43,869 bases of DNA, taken from NCBI GenBank assembly GCA_049242865.1, contig JBMLOR010000028.1, forward strand, positions 1 through 43,869. Reading direction: 5' to 3'. The stretch is from CAIVPM01 sp049242865. Lineage in GTDB: Bacteria > Bacteroidota > Bacteroidia > Chitinophagales > Chitinophagaceae. The notes under the pieces are model-generated. The model had not been told where the DNA came from. It did no database searches and worked only from the letters and a program-made list of their open reading frames with translations. Made by a program: the position numbers and the translations under genes. This document shows positions 23,069 to 33,131 of this stretch, one piece after another (position 1 is the first letter of the stretch; each line of letters opens with the position of its first letter).

Positions 23069-23093
23069 GATTGATTTTTGATTGCAATTGTGC

Positions 23094-25175
23094 TTAGTTA
23101 ATTTTTATTTCGTAAGCACCTTGCAAGGCAGTTATATGATGGGGCAAATGTAAGTTGATGCAATCTTTTTGCCATAACTCAATTTTCCACATTGGATTAC
23201 TACCATCAAAAACAATGAGTTTATATGTAATGTTTTGTAGCTGATGTATATACAATTTGGGGTTTTGAGTTACCAGCACAACATCAACATTTATAGGTGT
23301 TTCTCTAGGTTGCCAAAGCTTATCAATAACCAAAATTGTTTTATTTTTAAACGAGAAAACTTGGTTGTTAAATTGCAAACTATTTACTAAAGTTTCATTT
23401 TGTAACCTATGCAAAATTCGAGAAGGTTTTAAGTGAAAGTTTTGCAAAAACCCTTCTTGTTTAAGCAAAGAATCGCCCCAAAAAGTATAATTTGTTCCAT
23501 CTATAAAGTCGATACCAGTGTTTTGTGGTACGTTATAAATAATAATTTTCTGTTGCTGCTGCTTTTGTACAACATCTATCATTCTTATCCCAAAAAAAAC
23601 AGCAAAAAAACCAATGCCAAATAAAAACTGCTTAGTATTTTTTTGCATCAAGGCTACACAAACTAAAATTATAGCTATCATTAACACACAAGCTTGTAAA
23701 ATAGAAACATATATATTTTGTAAAGAGGCATAAGGAATTGAATTTGCACCAACAATAAAATTGTTTAACCATAGAATTAAGCCATTGATACAGCTCCCTA
23801 AAAAACTAGCAATAGGTGTAATAAATGCAACCATTAATAAGGCAATTTCAGCAAAAAGCACAACGCTCGAAACAGGAACTGCAATTAAGTTTGTAAGCAA
23901 AAAATAAGTAGGAAATTGATGAAAATGATACAACACAATTGGCAACGTGAGTATTTGGGCAGAAAGTGTAACTGCATTTAAATTTACCAGAATTTGCAGC
24001 AATTTATTTTTAAAGTAAAACCAATTTTTAATTTGCTTACTAAACAAAGCAATGCTTAAAACTGCTGCATAAGAAAGCTGAAAACCAACATCCCACAAAG
24101 CAAATGGTTGAAACAATAAAATAATAAAAGCAGATAAGGCCAAACTATTGTAAATACTAGTTTTTTTATTAATTCCATCACCAATAGCAATAAACGAAAA
24201 CATGATAGCACTTCTTACAATACTTGGTGCCAAACCTGCAATTGCAGTAAATAGCCAAAGTACCACAATTACAACTATAGCTCTTATAATTTTTAACTGC
24301 ATAGTTGGTTTAAATGGCTTAAACATTAACAACAGCATCCAATAAATCATACCCAAATGCATACCACTTATAGCTATAATATGTACTACACCTGTGTTAC
24401 TATAAGCCTTTACCAAGTCTTTATCTAAATCTTCTCTATAGCCAATAAGTAGTGCCTCTGCAATACTTAAAGCATCAATATTTTTAATGTGAGTTTTTAG
24501 CACATTCAGCACCCAATGCTGAATAGTATAAACAAACTTATCAAAGCTATTTATGGGTAAGGTTGATGTTTGTTCAATATCTTTAGAGGTAATAAATAAC
24601 TGGTGATAAATACCTTGAAAACTACAAAATCTGGCGTAGTTGTAGCCACCCGGATTTCCACTATTAACAACTCGGGTAGGTGGTTTGCTAACAACAAAAC
24701 TGTAGCCCTTTTTAAAGTGAGTAAAAGCACTATCTTTTTGTGTGTAAATGATTATTTTACCTGTGGTGGGTATCCATTTATTATTATCAAATTTTGCTAC
24801 AACTGATGCATTGGCTTTGTAAGATTTTGGTTTGTTTACAACATCTTCATCAAGCTGAATAAGCAATGGTTCTTTTTTATAAGTATTTACAAAACTAGTT
24901 GGCGAGTTTATATCATTATTACAAAAACTAAGCAAACCTCCTAATCCTACAAAGCAAATTATTATAGCAAACCCTTGTAAATAATTTAGTGTAAACTGTT
25001 TGGCAATTGGTAAAAGTAAAAAACCAATAACTATTAAAAATCCAACAGCTATTAATACATAAAATAAAAGAATGGGCAAATGCAAATTGTACTGAGCAAT
25101 AATTCCAATACACAATGCTACTAAAAACCTTAAAATGGGAATTTGTTTAGTAATTACAGCTGGTTTAAATGGCAT
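23094..25175 (-). CDS. comEC: ComEC/Rec2-family DNA-uptake channel protein
   Basis: Inner-membrane channel thought to carry single-stranded DNA into the cytoplasm during natural transformation. The 693-residue protein starts with a DUF4131-like N-terminal region (membrane segments about 13-75, then a soluble part) and continues with the Competence domain, identified by IAISGMHLGMIYWMLLL and GLAPSIVRSAIMFSFIAIGD and many membrane segments. The C-terminal 150 residues are soluble but lack the HxHxDH motif of the metallo-beta-lactamase domain found in longer ComEC proteins. Gene is followed by purH after 25 bp. Whether the strain is competent cannot be told from this. Confidence 0.92.
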   Translation of the reverse strand: MPFKPAVITKQIPILRFLVALCIGIIAQYNLHLPILLFYVLIAVGFLIVIGFLLLPIAKQFTLNYLQGFAIIICFVGLGGLLSFCNNDINSPTSFVNTYKKEPLLIQLDEDVVNKPKSYKANASVVAKFDNNKWIPTTGKIIIYTQKDSAFTHFKKGYSFVVSKPPTRVVNSGNPGGYNYARFCSFQGIYHQLFITSKDIEQTSTLPINSFDKFVYTIQHWVLNVLKTHIKNIDALSIAEALLIGYREDLDKDLVKAYSNTGVVHIIAISGMHLGMIYWMLLLMFKPFKPTMQLKIIRAIVVIVVLWLFTAIAGLAPSIVRSAIMFSFIAIGDGINKKTSIYNSLALSAFIILLFQPFALWDVGFQLSYAAVLSIALFSKQIKNWFYFKNKLLQILVNLNAVTLSAQILTLPIVLYHFHQFPTYFLLTNLIAVPVSSVVLFAEIALLMVAFITPIASFLGSCINGLILWLNNFIVGANSIPYASLQNIYVSILQACVLMIAIILVCVALMQKNTKQFLFGIGFFAVFFGIRMIDVVQKQQQQKIIIYNVPQNTGIDFIDGTNYTFWGDSLLKQEGFLQNFHLKPSRILHRLQNETLVNSLQFNNQVFSFKNKTILVIDKLWQPRETPINVDVVLVTQNPKLYIHQLQNITYKLIVFDGSNPMWKIELWQKDCINLHLPHHITALQGAYEIKIN

Positions 25176-25322
25176 TACATAAGTTTTAATAAAAGTAAAT
25201 CAAAACTTTAACTTTTTAAACATATTTAGCTTAAGAATTAGTATTTAATTGCAGTAGAATTTGTTTTTTATGGATTTTTCTAAAGCATTCGTCTTTATTC
25301 TTTTTAAATCATACAAACTACT

Positions 25323-25997
25323 GTGGCAATTTTAAATAAAATAAAGTGGGGTAAATTTTTAAACGTAGCAGTATTCATTGCAATTGTTACTATTTTTTGT
25401 TTGGTGATGATATTACCACGCTTTACTAAATTTCATCTGCCGTTTTCGATTAAAAAAACTGAAATTGCCATAAATTTTCAACACCAAAAAATCAAGAAAA
25501 AAGCAAATATTCTTAAAGAATATGCATTCAATTATGGTTATGATACTACTTATGCATTTATTATAGACATGAGTGTTGCAAGTGGTTATAAGCGATTTTT
25601 TGTGTATCATTTTAAAGCAGATACTGTTATAAACAGTGGACTAGTTGCCCATGGAAGTTGTAACACTACTTACTTAGAAAAGGTTAAATTCAACAACCAA
25701 AATGGCTGTGGTTGCAGTGCTTATGGAAAATATAAAATTGATTATTCGTATTATGGAAATTATGGAAAAGCTTATAAGCTTAAAGGATTAGATGCAAGCA
25801 ACAACAATGCTTTTGAAAGAAACATTGTGTTGCACAGTTATAGTTGTGTGCCAAACAATGAAACTTATCCAAGCCCAATTTGTAATAGCCTTGGCTGCCC
25901 TATGGTAAGTATTGATTTTTTTAACACACTCGATGTATACATAAAAAACGCCAAAAGCCCTGTGTTGCTTTGGATTTTAGATGAAGTTGAGGATTAA
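25323..25997 (+). CDS. YkuD_2-type L,D-transpeptidase catalytic-domain protein
   Basis: A 224-residue protein starting with GTG (no in-frame ATG is better placed). One membrane segment (residues about 12-31) anchors an extracytoplasmic domain. The motif NSLGCPMVS with Cys192 and the upstream His171 in VLHSYSCVP match the murein L,D-transpeptidase catalytic domain family (YkuD_2). Such enzymes could crosslink or modify peptidoglycan, though activity of this sub-family is poorly described. Several further Cys (113, 129, 131, 175, 187) are clustered in the domain and could form disulfides. It is divergent from comEC. Confidence 0.88.
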   Translation: MAILNKIKWGKFLNVAVFIAIVTIFCLVMILPRFTKFHLPFSIKKTEIAINFQHQKIKKKANILKEYAFNYGYDTTYAFIIDMSVASGYKRFFVYHFKADTVINSGLVAHGSCNTTYLEKVKFNNQNGCGCSAYGKYKIDYSYYGNYGKAYKLKGLDASNNNAFERNIVLHSYSCVPNNETYPSPICNSLGCPMVSIDFFNTLDVYIKNAKSPVLLWILDEVED

Positions 25998-26078
25998 CTT
26001 TTTAAGTGTAAAACGTATTTTTATTCAAAAAATTACACACTAAACAAACTGTTACATAAAATGCTACAAACAAGAAAT

Positions 26079-26086
26079 TATGTTTG
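26079..26086 (+). promoter_or_regulatory. Promoter -7 box of the arginase-family gene
   Basis: TATGTTTG, a perfect TAnnTTTG match, 21 nt before the ATG. No clear -33 element. Confidence 0.5.
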
Positions 26087-26107
26087 TAATAACCATCAAT
26101 AAATACT

Positions 26108-27238
26108 ATGTACGATAATTTGATAGATTTTTTAGAACCCATTAATCTGGCTCACATTAGCCACGATGAGGGATTTACAGATAAACAACTGGGTAATCAT
26201 ATTGCAATTTTTGAAAACGATTTGCCTAGCCTTGATAATATTGATGCTGTATTGGTGGGTTGTGGCGATTTAAGGGGCGATGGTATTGCTTTTTCTAACA
26301 CAGATGGCCCCAATGCTGTTCGCTCTCAATTGTATAATTTGTTTCATTGGCACAGCAATGTGCAAATTGCCGATTTGGGCAATATAAAAATTGGTGCAAG
26401 TTTAAAAGATACTTATGCTGCTCTACAAACAGTAATTCAAGAGCTAATTGAATTAGGTAAAAAAGTGATCATAATTGGTGGCAGTCATGATTTAAGTTTG
26501 GCTCAATACAACGTATATGCTACTTTACAACAACAAGTAAATGTTGCTTGCGTTGATGCTGTTGTAAATTTAAATATGGACAGTGTTTTGCCTAGCCAAA
26601 ATTTTTTAATGCCATTACTTACTAGCGAGCCTAACTATGTAAAGCATTATACTCATATTGGTTTTCAAAGTTACTTGGTGCACCCACAAATGCTCGAAAC
26701 GATTGATAAACTTAGGTTTGATTGCTACAGAGTTGGAAAAATAAAAGAAAGTATTGAAGAAATGGAGCCTGTACTAAGACAATCACAAATGCTAAGTTTT
26801 GATATTCAAGCTATACAACATGCACATGCACCAAGCAATAGCATTTCGCCCAATGGCTTTAATGGCGAAGAAGCTTGTAGCCTTTTGCAATATGCTGGAA
26901 TGAGTAATTGCATTAGCACAGTGGGTATTTATGGTTTGCATCATTTAAAGGACAACGAACAGCTTACTGCCAAACAAATTAGCCACATGATTTGGTATTT
27001 TATGGATGGCATTTACAAATCAAAACAAGAAGCAAGCCTTGATGAAACAGAAATGTTTAACCATTTTAACGTTTTGGCATCTGATTTTGATATTAAGTTT
27101 ATTCAAAGCAAACGTACAGGCCGTTGGTGGATGCAAGCCCATAACAATGATGTTTTACCTTGTAGTAAAACAGATTATGTATTAGCAACTAACAATGAAA
27201 TTCCAGAGCGTTGGATGCGATATGCAGAAAGACATTAA
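26108..27238 (+). CDS. Arginase/formimidoylglutamase-family protein with incomplete metal site
   Basis: A 376-residue member of the ureohydrolase (arginase, agmatinase, formimidoylglutamase) fold. The motif order is kept but half of the Mn ligands are changed: GGSHDLS keeps the His (127); the DAHxD motif reads DAVVN (150-154), keeping Asp150 but losing His and the second Asp; the SFDxD motif reads SFDIQ (230-234), keeping Asp232 but losing the second Asp. A normal two-manganese centre is therefore unlikely. Homologues are often annotated formimidoylglutamase; I would not assign that activity. It precedes the PorU2-like gene on the same strand, 166 bp away. Confidence 0.85.
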   Translation: MYDNLIDFLEPINLAHISHDEGFTDKQLGNHIAIFENDLPSLDNIDAVLVGCGDLRGDGIAFSNTDGPNAVRSQLYNLFHWHSNVQIADLGNIKIGASLKDTYAALQTVIQELIELGKKVIIIGGSHDLSLAQYNVYATLQQQVNVACVDAVVNLNMDSVLPSQNFLMPLLTSEPNYVKHYTHIGFQSYLVHPQMLETIDKLRFDCYRVGKIKESIEEMEPVLRQSQMLSFDIQAIQHAHAPSNSISPNGFNGEEACSLLQYAGMSNCISTVGIYGLHHLKDNEQLTAKQISHMIWYFMDGIYKSKQEASLDETEMFNHFNVLASDFDIKFIQSKRTGRWWMQAHNNDVLPCSKTDYVLATNNEIPERWMRYAERH

Positions 27239-27404
27239 GTTTATGTTTTCTTATAACGTGTTTTTATTACTTTAGCGTTCTATTTCTTAATTGTAATAAT
27301 CATCTTTATCGTATACTTTTACACTTTAATGTAAGCAAAAACAATTATTGAAGCATCTTGTTAAGTAATAGTTGATTGGTTATCAATTCAAACTTTGTAT
27401 ACGC

Positions 27405-30400
27405 ATGAAGTGTAAAATATTTATCATATTTCTTTTGGCTTTTTTCCATTTGGCTAAAGCACAGCCATTAAGAAATGAATGGATAGACTATAACAAAACC
27501 TATTTTAAATTTAAAGTTGGTAAAAATGGATTGGTACGTTTAAGTCAAAACACATTGGCTGCTGCAGGTTTGGCTACAACGCCCTGCGAGCAATTTCAAC
27601 TTTGGCGAAATGGTGTACAAGTGCCTATTCTTACAAGCATCACCACAGGTGTTTTTGGAGCAAGTGATTACATAGAATTTTGGGGGCAGCAAAACGATGG
27701 TTTACCTGATAATGCTTTATACAGAAACCCGGCACATCAAATAAACAATCAACTTAGTTTATCTACCGATACTTCGTCTTATTTTCTTACTACTAATTCC
27801 AACATCAGTCAAAATTTACGCATTAATGTAGTTGCAAACAATGTAGCAGCAAATGTGCTTCCTGTTGAAACTTCATTTAATTATAGCCATAGAGTAAATA
27901 TAAAAGATAGAATTAACAGAGGTTTTGCTATTAATGTAGGAGAAGATGTGTACAGTAGCAGTTATGATTTGGGCGAGGGTTTTAGCAGCAGAGATATTAC
28001 CAAGCCAAGCAACAACTTTACAATTCCTTTAGGTAATTTGTATCAGGCAAATACTGGCACAGCTACTTTATTTGCAGCACTTGGTGGTAATGCAGATAAA
28101 GCCCGTAGTGCCACAGTTGCAGTAAACAACTCAACTGTTATTACTCAAACTATAAATAGCTACAACAATGCTGTTTATAATGGCAATGTTTCTTTAAGTA
28201 GTTTTAATAATGGTTCTAATAACAATGTATTTGTAAATATTGTAACTACTGATGATTTTGATAGAATTATTGTAAACTACATTGAGCTTAATTATCAAAG
28301 GCAATTTAATTTTGGTGGCGATAGCAACTTTGTTTTTCAATTAGCAGCAAACAGCCAAGGCCATTTTTTACAAATTACCAATTTTAACAATAATGGCGTT
28401 GCTCCCATATTGTACGATATTACAAATAATAGGGCTTATTTAGGTAATATCGATGTTTCAGGTTCGGTTAGGTTTGCTTTGCCTCCATCAACTAGCACAA
28501 CAAGGTTTATGTTGGGCTCTCGTAGTGCAGCTAATATTTTGCAAGTGAGCTCGCTTCAATCCAAAAAATTTGTAGACTATACTGCTACCACAAATCAAGG
28601 AAATTACATTGTAATTTCTCATCCAAGTTTAATTGCAACTCAAGGATTTAACGATTATTTAAACTACAGAAAAAGTAATACTGGCGGTAATTGGAATACT
28701 TTGGTTGTAGATATCAACGAAATAACCGATCAATTTGGCTTTGGAATAAAAAAACATCCATTAGCCATTCGTAATTTTTTAAGGTTTGCGAACCTCAGTT
28801 TTACAAATAAGCCAGAAAATGTATTTTTTATTGGAAAGGCTGTAACTTACGATCAATACAGAGCAAATGAAAACGCACCAAACATTGAGCAGTTAGATTT
28901 AGTGCCCACTTTTGGTTGGCCAGCAAGCGATGCCTTGCTTGTTAGTGCCAATAATGATCCTATTGCTATGTTTCCTTTTGGAAGGTTGTCGGCCATTAAT
29001 AGTCAAGAAATTTTAGATTACTTAGAAAAAGTAAAAGAATATGAACAACAAGCAGCAAACACTACACAAACAATAGCTAACAAGCTTTGGATGAAACAAT
29101 TGGTGCATGTTGCAGGAGCCGATGACCCAGGATTAGATGCTTTGTTGAGTTACTATTTAAATACCTATAAAGCCAAAGCTGTTGATACTTTAATGGGGGC
29201 AACAGTAGCCGATTTTAATAAAACTACAGGTAGCAGTATAAGCCCAATTACCATTGCAGATATGAATAAGTATTTTACACAAGGTATTAACTTGCTTACT
29301 TATTTTGGGCATTCGGCAGCAAGTGGCTTAAGCTATAATTTAAACGACCCCAACGATTATAATAACCAAGGTAAATACCCTACTTTTTTAGTAAACGGTT
29401 GCAGTGCTGGCAACTTTTTTGATTTTGATGGAATAAGATTTACCAATAAAACTAGTCTTGCCGAAAAATTTTTATTTGCCAAACAAAGAGGTGCTATTGC
29501 ATTTATAGCTTCGTCTCACTTTGGACTTACAAGTTATTTAGATTTTTATTCTTCAGGATTTTATAAATCTATTAATGGAAGCGGGTATGGAAAAAGTATT
29601 GGTATTAACATGGCTGATGGTAAAAACCAGCTTATTTCAAGTGCTGGTTTAAACGATTATTTTGGAAGAACCCACGCTGAGCAATTTATTTTACACGGAG
29701 ATCCTGCTTTAAAAATATATGCACATGCCAAGCCTGATTTTGTAATTGAAGATCCTCAGGTATCTGTTACTCCAAATTTTATTTCAGTTGCCGATAATAA
29801 TTTTACTGTAAAAGCTTCTATTTATAACATTGGAAAAGCTACAGGCGATAGTGTACGATTAAGAGTAAGAAGAACTTATCCTGATGGAAGTTTTACAGAT
29901 ATTTTGAACGCCAAGATTAAGTCTATCAATTACCAAAAAGATACTACTATAACTATTCCAATTGTTGCTTTAAGAGATAAAGGAAACAATAGTATTTCAA
30001 TAACTATTGATAGTGATAATTTGTATGATGAACTTAGCGAATCAAACAATACCGTAACCAAAAATTTTGTGATTTTTGAAGATGAGTTACGCCCTATTTT
30101 TCCTGTAAACTATGCTGTTGTAAATAAGCGTAACATAAAGTTAGCTGCATCAACCGCCAATGCTTTAGATGTTGTAAGAAGTTATGTGATGGAAATTGAC
30201 ACAACAGCTTTATTTAATTCGCCCATTAAAGCCTCAAGAACCATTAATAGTACAGGTGGATTAATTGAGTTTGACCCAGTATTAAACTTTACGGACAGCA
30301 CTGTTTATTATTGGCGAGTTGCACCTGTTGCAGCAAGTGGCAACAACAGATGGTTTACAAGTAGTTTTGTTTATTTGCAAAATGCTAGTCGAGGTGGGTT

Positions 30401-32480
30401 TAATCAATCTCATTTCCATCAAATTACCAATGGTACATTTTTTAATATGATGGCTGATAGCATTTCAAGAAATTATCCATTTAAACCTATTACTCAATCA
30501 CTTACTTTAAGAAATGCAGTTTGGCCTTATGGTGGCAGTGTTGATGAGCCATATAGTGTTGCATTGAACGATGCTTTAAATCCTACAATAAAAGGAATTT
30601 GTTATAGGCCATCAAATCTTACAATAAATGTTTTTAATCCATCTACTTTAAACGCAAAATTCAATGTTGGTACAGGAGCTTCTGGGCCAGGTCAATTTGG
30701 TAGTCAAAGTAATCAAGTGTGTACAGTTACGGGTAGAGAATATGATTTTGCTTTTGAAACAGGAAATAGCACTAGCAGAAAAGCTGCAATGGACTTTTTA
30801 GACAATCAAGTAAAAGATGGAGAATATGTAGTTGTACGATCTACAATTATTGAGCCACTAGGCTACACCTTTGCCAACGATTGGAAAGCCGATGAAGCTT
30901 TATTTGGTGCAGGTAATACTATATATCATAAGCTAAAAAATGCAGGATTTGCCGACATTGATTCATTTAACAGATTGAGATGTTTTGTTTTTATTTACAA
31001 GAAAAACGACCCAAGCTTTACACCACAATTTAGATTCAGCAATAGCTTTAATGATTTTATTGTATTTAAAGTAAATGTAACTACCATACCAAATAATGGT
31101 TATATAGCATCTCCAAGTTTTGGGCCTGCCAGTAAATGGTATAATTTTTTATGGAATGCTCGAAAAACAAATAGCCAAGATGTTGCTGTAGCAAAAATTG
31201 TTGGTATAAAAACAGATAATTCGGTAGATACATTGTTTACTTACAACGATACACAATTAAGCAATGATATTAGTGCAATTAGTGCTGTTACTTATCCTTA
31301 TTTAAAAATTGTAATGCAAACTAGCGATACAGCTAATTTAACACCCTACCATTTACGTTGGTGGCGTTTAGTTGCTGATGGTTTGCCAGATGCTGCTGCT
31401 GCTCCAAATATTAGATATACTTTTAAAGATACTGTAGATATTGGCGAACCCATAAACTTTTCTTTAGCTTTTAAAAATGCAAGCGACATCAACTTTAATG
31501 ATAGCTTACAAGTGGCTTTAAATGTCATTGATAAAAATAATATTGTACAACCAGTTCAGTTAAGAAAACTAAAACCAATAGTTGCTGGGGATACAGCTGT
31601 TATTAGAACCACAATTAATACTCAAAACCTAAGTGGATTAAATGGCTTAAATTTATATGTAAACCAAGCCAATAATCCTGTTGAATTGCACCAATTTAAC
31701 AATTTTGCTTTTAAAAACTTTTATGTACGACCCGATGATAAAAATCCTTTATTAGATGTAACTTTTGATGGGGTAAGAATACTAAATGGTGATTTAGTAA
31801 GCAGTAAACCTGCCATAAGAATACAACTTAGAGACGATTCTAAGTTTTTAGCCTTAAATGATACCTCATTGCTTTCACTGCAATTAAAAATGCCCGATGG
31901 TAGTATTAAAAAGTTTAACTATGGTACCGATACATTACGTTTTGTTAGTGCCAATTTGGTTGGTGGTAATAATGTTGCTACTATTGAGTTTAATCCTAAT
32001 TTATTAATGGATGGCACTTACGAACTATTTGTAATTGGTAAAGATAGAAGCAACAACCCTACAGCTTTAGTACAATACAGAATCAGCTTTGTGGTTAATA
32101 ATAAACCCATGATTAGTAATTTATTTAATTATCCAAATCCGTTTACTAGCTCTACAGCATTTGTATTTACATTATCTGGAAGCAAAGTACCAAGTATGCT
32201 AAGAATTCAAATTTTAACAGTAACAGGAAAAGTAGTTAAAGAAATAAATAAAAACGAATTAGGCAACATACATATTGGACGAAATATAACTGAATACAAA
32301 TGGGATGGAACAGATAATTATGGTCAAAAATTAGCTAATGGTGTTTATTTATACAGAGTAATTTGTAGCAATGAAGGTAATAGCCTAGAAAAATATACAC
32401 TCACCGATAGTAATGGATTTGATGTAAGTACAGATCAGTATTTTAAAGGGGGATATGGAAAAATGTATTTAATGAGGTAA
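27405..32480 (+). CDS. porU2: PorU2-like C25 (gingipain-type) peptidase of the type IX secretion system
   Basis: A very large exported protein (1692 residues from the ATG at 27405; a TTG 33 bp upstream is in frame but the ATG gives a clean signal peptide MKCKIFIIFLLAFFHLAKAQ). The C25 catalytic pair is visible: His636 in YFGHSAASG and Cys666 in LVNGCSAGNFF. After it come CARDB-like and other beta-sandwich repeats, and a C-terminal FlgD-like/T9SS sorting domain (NYPNPFTSSTAF ... YKWDGTDNYGQKLANGVYLY). This long form is annotated in related genomes as a putative second sortase, PorU2, which would cleave sorting domains from secreted proteins; that role is inferred. The alkyltransferase gene follows after 7 bp. 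Confidence 0.85.
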   Translation: MKCKIFIIFLLAFFHLAKAQPLRNEWIDYNKTYFKFKVGKNGLVRLSQNTLAAAGLATTPCEQFQLWRNGVQVPILTSITTGVFGASDYIEFWGQQNDGLPDNALYRNPAHQINNQLSLSTDTSSYFLTTNSNISQNLRINVVANNVAANVLPVETSFNYSHRVNIKDRINRGFAINVGEDVYSSSYDLGEGFSSRDITKPSNNFTIPLGNLYQANTGTATLFAALGGNADKARSATVAVNNSTVITQTINSYNNAVYNGNVSLSSFNNGSNNNVFVNIVTTDDFDRIIVNYIELNYQRQFNFGGDSNFVFQLAANSQGHFLQITNFNNNGVAPILYDITNNRAYLGNIDVSGSVRFALPPSTSTTRFMLGSRSAANILQVSSLQSKKFVDYTATTNQGNYIVISHPSLIATQGFNDYLNYRKSNTGGNWNTLVVDINEITDQFGFGIKKHPLAIRNFLRFANLSFTNKPENVFFIGKAVTYDQYRANENAPNIEQLDLVPTFGWPASDALLVSANNDPIAMFPFGRLSAINSQEILDYLEKVKEYEQQAANTTQTIANKLWMKQLVHVAGADDPGLDALLSYYLNTYKAKAVDTLMGATVADFNKTTGSSISPITIADMNKYFTQGINLLTYFGHSAASGLSYNLNDPNDYNNQGKYPTFLVNGCSAGNFFDFDGIRFTNKTSLAEKFLFAKQRGAIAFIASSHFGLTSYLDFYSSGFYKSINGSGYGKSIGINMADGKNQLISSAGLNDYFGRTHAEQFILHGDPALKIYAHAKPDFVIEDPQVSVTPNFISVADNNFTVKASIYNIGKATGDSVRLRVRRTYPDGSFTDILNAKIKSINYQKDTTITIPIVALRDKGNNSISITIDSDNLYDELSESNNTVTKNFVIFEDELRPIFPVNYAVVNKRNIKLAASTANALDVVRSYVMEIDTTALFNSPIKASRTINSTGGLIEFDPVLNFTDSTVYYWRVAPVAASGNNRWFTSSFVYLQNASRGGFNQSHFHQITNGTFFNMMADSISRNYPFKPITQSLTLRNAVWPYGGSVDEPYSVALNDALNPTIKGICYRPSNLTINVFNPSTLNAKFNVGTGASGPGQFGSQSNQVCTVTGREYDFAFETGNSTSRKAAMDFLDNQVKDGEYVVVRSTIIEPLGYTFANDWKADEALFGAGNTIYHKLKNAGFADIDSFNRLRCFVFIYKKNDPSFTPQFRFSNSFNDFIVFKVNVTTIPNNGYIASPSFGPASKWYNFLWNARKTNSQDVAVAKIVGIKTDNSVDTLFTYNDTQLSNDISAISAVTYPYLKIVMQTSDTANLTPYHLRWWRLVADGLPDAAAAPNIRYTFKDTVDIGEPINFSLAFKNASDINFNDSLQVALNVIDKNNIVQPVQLRKLKPIVAGDTAVIRTTINTQNLSGLNGLNLYVNQANNPVELHQFNNFAFKNFYVRPDDKNPLLDVTFDGVRILNGDLVSSKPAIRIQLRDDSKFLALNDTSLLSLQLKMPDGSIKKFNYGTDTLRFVSANLVGGNNVATIEFNPNLLMDGTYELFVIGKDRSNNPTALVQYRISFVVNNKPMISNLFNYPNPFTSSTAFVFTLSGSKVPSMLRIQILTVTGKVVKEINKNELGNIHIGRNITEYKWDGTDNYGQKLANGVYLYRVICSNEGNSLEKYTLTDSNGFDVSTDQYFKGGYGKMYLMR

Positions 32481-32487
32481 TAGAAAT

Positions 32488-33036
32488 ATGGAAAACAACA
32501 TCAATATACAATTCTACAAATCAAAGTTTGGTAATCTTATCATTGGAAGTTACCAAAATAAATTGGTGTTGTGTGATTGGCAGTTTAGAAAAATGAGGCA
32601 AGCCATAGATCAGCGAATTTGCAATTATTTCAAAGCTTCTTATAAAGAAAAAACTGATGCCATAATTGATCAAACAATTACCGAATTAGAGCAATATTTT
32701 AATAAAGAAAAAACAAATTTCACCATTCCAATAGATTTTGCAGGCAGTAGTTTTCAAATAAATGTTTGGAATGAACTTTTAAAAATTGAATATGGTACAA
32801 CAAGTACTTATTTGCAACAAGCTGAAAAATTAAATAATAAAGAAGCAATAAGAGCTGTAGCTGCTGCTAATGGAGCAAATGCCATATCAATAATAGTGCC
32901 TTGCCATAGAATTATAGGAAGTGATGGAAACCTTGTTGGTTATGCTGGCGGTTTAACTGTAAAAGAAAAGCTTTTAGAATTAGAAGGTGCTATAAAGGAA
33001 ATTAAAAATAACAATCAGCTAAAACTAGAATTTTAA
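32488..33036 (+). CDS. ogt: Methylated-DNA-[protein]-cysteine S-methyltransferase
   Basis: Suicidal DNA-repair protein that transfers the alkyl group of O6-methylguanine to its own cysteine. The 182-residue length fits the Ogt type. The active site is Cys139 in IIVPCHRIIGSDG; GYAGGL follows, and the helix-turn-helix part lies in FQINVWNELLKIEYGTTSTY. It begins 7 bp after the PorU2-like stop codon and probably shares its transcript, although the functions are unrelated. Convergent with the superoxide dismutase gene. Confidence 0.95.
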   Translation: MENNINIQFYKSKFGNLIIGSYQNKLVLCDWQFRKMRQAIDQRICNYFKASYKEKTDAIIDQTITELEQYFNKEKTNFTIPIDFAGSSFQINVWNELLKIEYGTTSTYLQQAEKLNNKEAIRAVAAANGANAISIIVPCHRIIGSDGNLVGYAGGLTVKEKLLELEGAIKEIKNNNQLKLEF

Positions 33037-33079
33037 AGTTGATATAAATTGTATAATTCTTAGTTCATTAATAAATAAA

Positions 33080-33111
33080 AAAGTCTATAACATAAAACTG
33101 TTATAGACTTT
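33080..33111 (-). terminator. Terminator downstream of superoxide dismutase
   Basis: 12-bp perfect stem (33080-33091 with 33100-33111), 8-nt loop, followed on the minus strand by TTTTATTTATT. It can also end the plus-strand alkyltransferase transcript, with a weaker tail. Confidence 0.8.
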
Positions 33112-33131
33112 AACAATAGATATAAATTTAA

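Noticed and set aside
27372..27404. TTG start 33 bp upstream of the PorU2-like ATG
   Set aside because: The extra residues spoil the signal peptide, and the ATG at 27405 gives a normal one.
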